A stretch of 64,000 bases of DNA from Candidatus Woesearchaeota archaeon (GTDB taxonomy: Archaea > Nanobdellota > Nanobdellia > Woesearchaeales > GW2011-AR9). Below the pieces are notes generated by a model that saw only the letters and a program-made list of their open reading frames with translations, searched no databases and was not told the origin of the DNA. The stretch covers positions 394,908-458,907 of the forward strand of contig CAMAVK010000001.1 of NCBI GenBank assembly GCA_945861715.1. Direction: 5' to 3'. Below, piece by piece: positions 60,836-64,000 of the stretch; the stretch's first letter is position 1, and the number at the start of each line of letters is the position of its first letter. Made by a program: the position numbers and the translations under genes.

Positions 60836-61044
60836 CCGTTTATTAAGGTTATTCTAGTCCCTTCAATTAGGCTCAACCCGACCGGAAATAGGCTCAAACC
60901 ATCGCACTCAAAACCAACTATCTTTATAAACCACCTTCCTATCCTTATCGAGTTGTAAATCTTCAAAAAATTACACTCTAATCAAAAGGAATCCCGTTTG
61001 TGTATGCCCTAAAAATTTAAATACCTAAAACGGACAATAAAACT

Positions 61045-62133
61045 ATGGTTGATGTTAACGAGCAAAATATTCAAAATTATTTAGAAGGTGTTTTTAACGC
61101 CGATGTTACAAATGTCCAAATTCAAAAGCTAGGACAGGGTTGCGTCGGAACCGGCTACGCACTTGATTTTAACGTAAATGGTGAACCGCAGCGTAAAATT
61201 CTAAAAACATTATTTACCTCCAACTTAGGAATGGATCATTTCTCCGATCGCGCCGGTTCCCTCTTGCTCGCCAACTCTCATTATTCTAAGATTCCAAATC
61301 ACATCAACTCCTTTGATGTTTGTGGGATTCATGAAGATGGTACTGTAATCTCCGTGGGAAAAGCCCAGGAGTTCTTCCTCCTCTTGGACGAAGCACATGG
61401 AAAAGATTTATTTGGTGACTTTGAGCGAATTGCAACAACTAACCTGTTAACCGAATTGGATAAACACAGAATAATCCTTCTTGCAGAATTTCTTGCTACA
61501 TTACATCAAGAAAAACCAGCTACCAATCAAGACAGTCTCTACAAACGTTGTATTCGTGGATTAGTTGGTGGCAATACCTCAATCATGGCTATAATAGATA
61601 TGTACCCCGAGCATCTCAACTGGGTAACGCATGAGCAACTCCAACATATGATACAAGAGTCAATTCATTATTGGACAACTCATAAATTCAAACAAACCCG
61701 ACTATGCCATGTTCACGGAGATTTTCATCCAGGAAATATTTGGTTTAAAGAAGGAACCAATGAGTATACTCTCCTCGATAGATCTGGTCAAACCTATGGC
61801 GAAGCAGCAGATGATCTTACTGCGTTCACGATAAATTTTATTTTCTATTCTCTGAGTAAGCGTGGAAAATTCGAAGGAGCGTGTAAAGATGGATTCGAGT
61901 TGTTTTGGACAACGTATCTCACTAAAACCAAAGATCATGAGATACTAAGTGTCTCTCCACCCTTTTACGCACTCAGATCAATGGTAGTATGCAATCCCGT
62001 CTTTTATAGTGATGAATTCTTTGGTTCAGCTGAAAACGCCAAACAAACGAGGCAGAAAATATTCAATGGCGCTCTACGTATGCTAACAGCAAAGGAAGTA
62101 GATCTCACAAAGATCGAACAGTATTTTAGTTAA
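61045..62133 (+). CDS. aminoglycoside phosphotransferase (APH)-family kinase
   Basis: HVHGDFHPGNIWFKE..YTLLDRSGQTYGEAADDL. Confidence 0.85.
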   Translation: MVDVNEQNIQNYLEGVFNADVTNVQIQKLGQGCVGTGYALDFNVNGEPQRKILKTLFTSNLGMDHFSDRAGSLLLANSHYSKIPNHINSFDVCGIHEDGTVISVGKAQEFFLLLDEAHGKDLFGDFERIATTNLLTELDKHRIILLAEFLATLHQEKPATNQDSLYKRCIRGLVGGNTSIMAIIDMYPEHLNWVTHEQLQHMIQESIHYWTTHKFKQTRLCHVHGDFHPGNIWFKEGTNEYTLLDRSGQTYGEAADDLTAFTINFIFYSLSKRGKFEGACKDGFELFWTTYLTKTKDHEILSVSPPFYALRSMVVCNPVFYSDEFFGSAENAKQTRQKIFNGALRMLTAKEVDLTKIEQYFS

Positions 62134-62175
62134 TACCTTACTCCCCCCAAATCATCACAAAGCAAAGTTACCATC

Positions 62176-63135
62176 TTAATTCAATCCTTCAAATAGTTTT
62201 ATGTTACTATTTGAGACAAAACCTAATTTTTTACAATCTGTGAGGTACTTAAGGGCAAAATCAATATAATTTTTTATAGGCTCTTTATCTTGAATCTCTT
62301 TTGAAACCACTCCTGCTTTAATTTCATAAATATGCATTACGTTCCAGCAAAAAGTCTCAAATATCTTTAAAGGAACGAACACTTTCACTCAATCTTTTAG
62401 TGTGGTATCTTCTCTGTGTATCAAGTATTCTTTGTAAAATATTTTTTGATGCTCTTTGGAAAATTTTTTCCCAAATCCAGTAAAGATATCTGCAATATCA
62501 TAAGCCGGGTCAGAAATACCACAGCGTTCAAAATCTATAAACTTCAAATTTTGATAGGTATCATAGATCAAATTCTGCTCACAAATATCACCATGAGAAA
62601 TTGACGTTTTATTTTGAGGCCCATGAGTTTTAAGTTGTGGTAAAAATTCTCTCAAAAACTCGCTTTCATTCTTCCCACCATACTTTTTAGTCAATTTAAT
62701 CAAATGAACAATATTATTTTTAACGTCCAAATATGTCTCACTAAATATTGGAATTTTTTTTCTAATTGGTATGGAATGCAGGGTAGCAGTTAGTTTTGCA
62801 AGATCTTTAATCATTTTTCCAGATAATTTCATCTCTCTAAGATCCTTGCCTGAAAAGAACTCAATAATTAAGAAATCTTGAGGAATAATACTTTTTGTAG
62901 TATCCTTAACATAAGGAATCGGAGCAATCTGATATCTATCCAAATATTTGAGGATTTTGTATTCTTTATTTATTTTGTATTTCAGTCTAAAATTTGCATT
63001 TACTCTAACCAGGTACTTATCCTCTACTAAAAAATTAGTATTGCTTTCACCAGAGCCCAACAATTCTATCTTAGGATTCGTTAAAAGTAAATGTTTCTGT
63101 ACTGCTTTTTTAATATCAGATATTTTTACCTTCAT
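62176..63135 (-). pseudogene. APH/choline-kinase-like phosphotransferase interrupted by in-frame TGA
   Basis: SHGDICEQNLIYDTYQNLKFIDFERCGISDPAYDIADIF..TTLKD*VKVFVPLKIFETFCWNVM; both halves in same frame. Confidence 0.7.
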
Positions 63136-63296
63136 TCTATCAACCTATGATTTCTAATCTAGTTATAACTCATATAAAGGTTTCTAAACTCCTAATTATT
63201 CATCTATATTTAGCCCGCAAAGATAGAAATTACGCCTTATTCAGTAAATGGCATCCATCAATCTACGAAACCAATAAATCAATAGCCATTCCTCAT

Positions 63297-63980
63297 TTAT
63301 TTATTGGAATACGCCACAATCTTCTCAACAATCTTTTCCTTTAATTCAGCATATCTCTCGGATGTAACATCATAAGGTGTACTAAATCCTCCACCATTAC
63401 CTCTTCCCCCACCGCCAAAGTCTGTTGCAATTTGTATAACTGGAAAATCAACATCTGCTCTCTTCAAAAGAAAATGATTTCGAGATGGACTCTGAAACCC
63501 CACAAAAAATAAATCCGCATGTTTTTCGTAGTGCAGCCTAATATACTCTTGGGCAGGCTTCATGGAAAGAATCGCCGGACTATATGCAAAGAGCACACGT
63601 AACCCTGCTATTTCTTCAATAGCAATTGAAGATTCCAACTCTGTATAAGCCGAACTCTTTCGGGAGTCAAACTCAGAACTAATCTCCTTCCATTTCTGTC
63701 GTAATTCAAAATGCGAATTAAAAAAAGTTCCCTGAACAAGACTCCATGTTATATCATTCATGAGTGTATAATCTAATCTCTCATTAGCAAGAGAAATCAC
63801 TTTTTCAAGTTCATCTCCTCGAAGTACGCGCTGTGATGTACTTCCCGGTTTTTTATGATCATGTGCCTGTGCAATATGAGCTAGTTCTGATTCATACTCG
63901 GTATCTAAACCAAATATATCTTTCACTAGTAATGCCGCACATCTCTCAGCATGGTACTGCAAATCGGTTCTCATTCGCAC
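63297..63980 (-). CDS. hypothetical protein, possible DHHA1-like Gly-rich C-terminus
   Basis: FGGGGRGNGGGFSTPYD; weak. Confidence 0.4.
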   Translation of the reverse strand: MRMRTDLQYHAERCAALLVKDIFGLDTEYESELAHIAQAHDHKKPGSTSQRVLRGDELEKVISLANERLDYTLMNDITWSLVQGTFFNSHFELRQKWKEISSEFDSRKSSAYTELESSIAIEEIAGLRVLFAYSPAILSMKPAQEYIRLHYEKHADLFFVGFQSPSRNHFLLKRADVDFPVIQIATDFGGGGRGNGGGFSTPYDVTSERYAELKEKIVEKIVAYSNK

Positions 63981-64000
63981 GAGCGCCTCTCTATGATTAA

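Noticed and set aside
62389-62391. Genome-wide TGA recoding as explanation for the split kinase
   Set aside because: Several well-formed genes in the window terminate with TGA at expected C-termini, so TGA is a normal stop here.
1-64000. CRISPR arrays, transposases, integrases, prophage genes
   Set aside because: No regularly spaced direct repeats, Cas proteins, DDE/tyrosine/serine recombinases or phage structural genes seen.

Overview
AT-rich archaeal chromosome segment, probably from a DPANN/Woesearchaeota-like lineage. The lineage is inferred from archaeal-type information-processing genes: GINS51, ribosomal protein S15, MAP type II, TrmY, archaeal GluRS, GatD and RimK, together with an unlinked 5S rRNA. 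Most of the window is ordinary housekeeping genes mixed with lineage-specific hypotheticals. I saw no CRISPR array, transposase or prophage. The strongest unexplained signals are: (1) two tRNA-Glu genes (TTC and CTC) carrying different-sequence but same-architecture GNRA-capped hairpin insertions at the same D-loop site, with a second, intron-like insertion in the T-loop of the TTC gene; (2) apparently catalytically degenerate relatives of endonuclease V and of the SRAP/HMCES family; (3) a MazG-like gene duplication in which one copy has a stop at codon 2; (4) an orphan UDP-glucose-dehydrogenase C-terminal micro-ORF coupled by ATGA to a full-length dehydrogenase; (5) a phosphotransferase gene split by a single in-frame TGA; (6) a multi-hairpin non-coding region near 36.3 kb; and (7) several microproteins missing from the ORF track. 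All homology calls come from motif recognition by eye; no searches were run.
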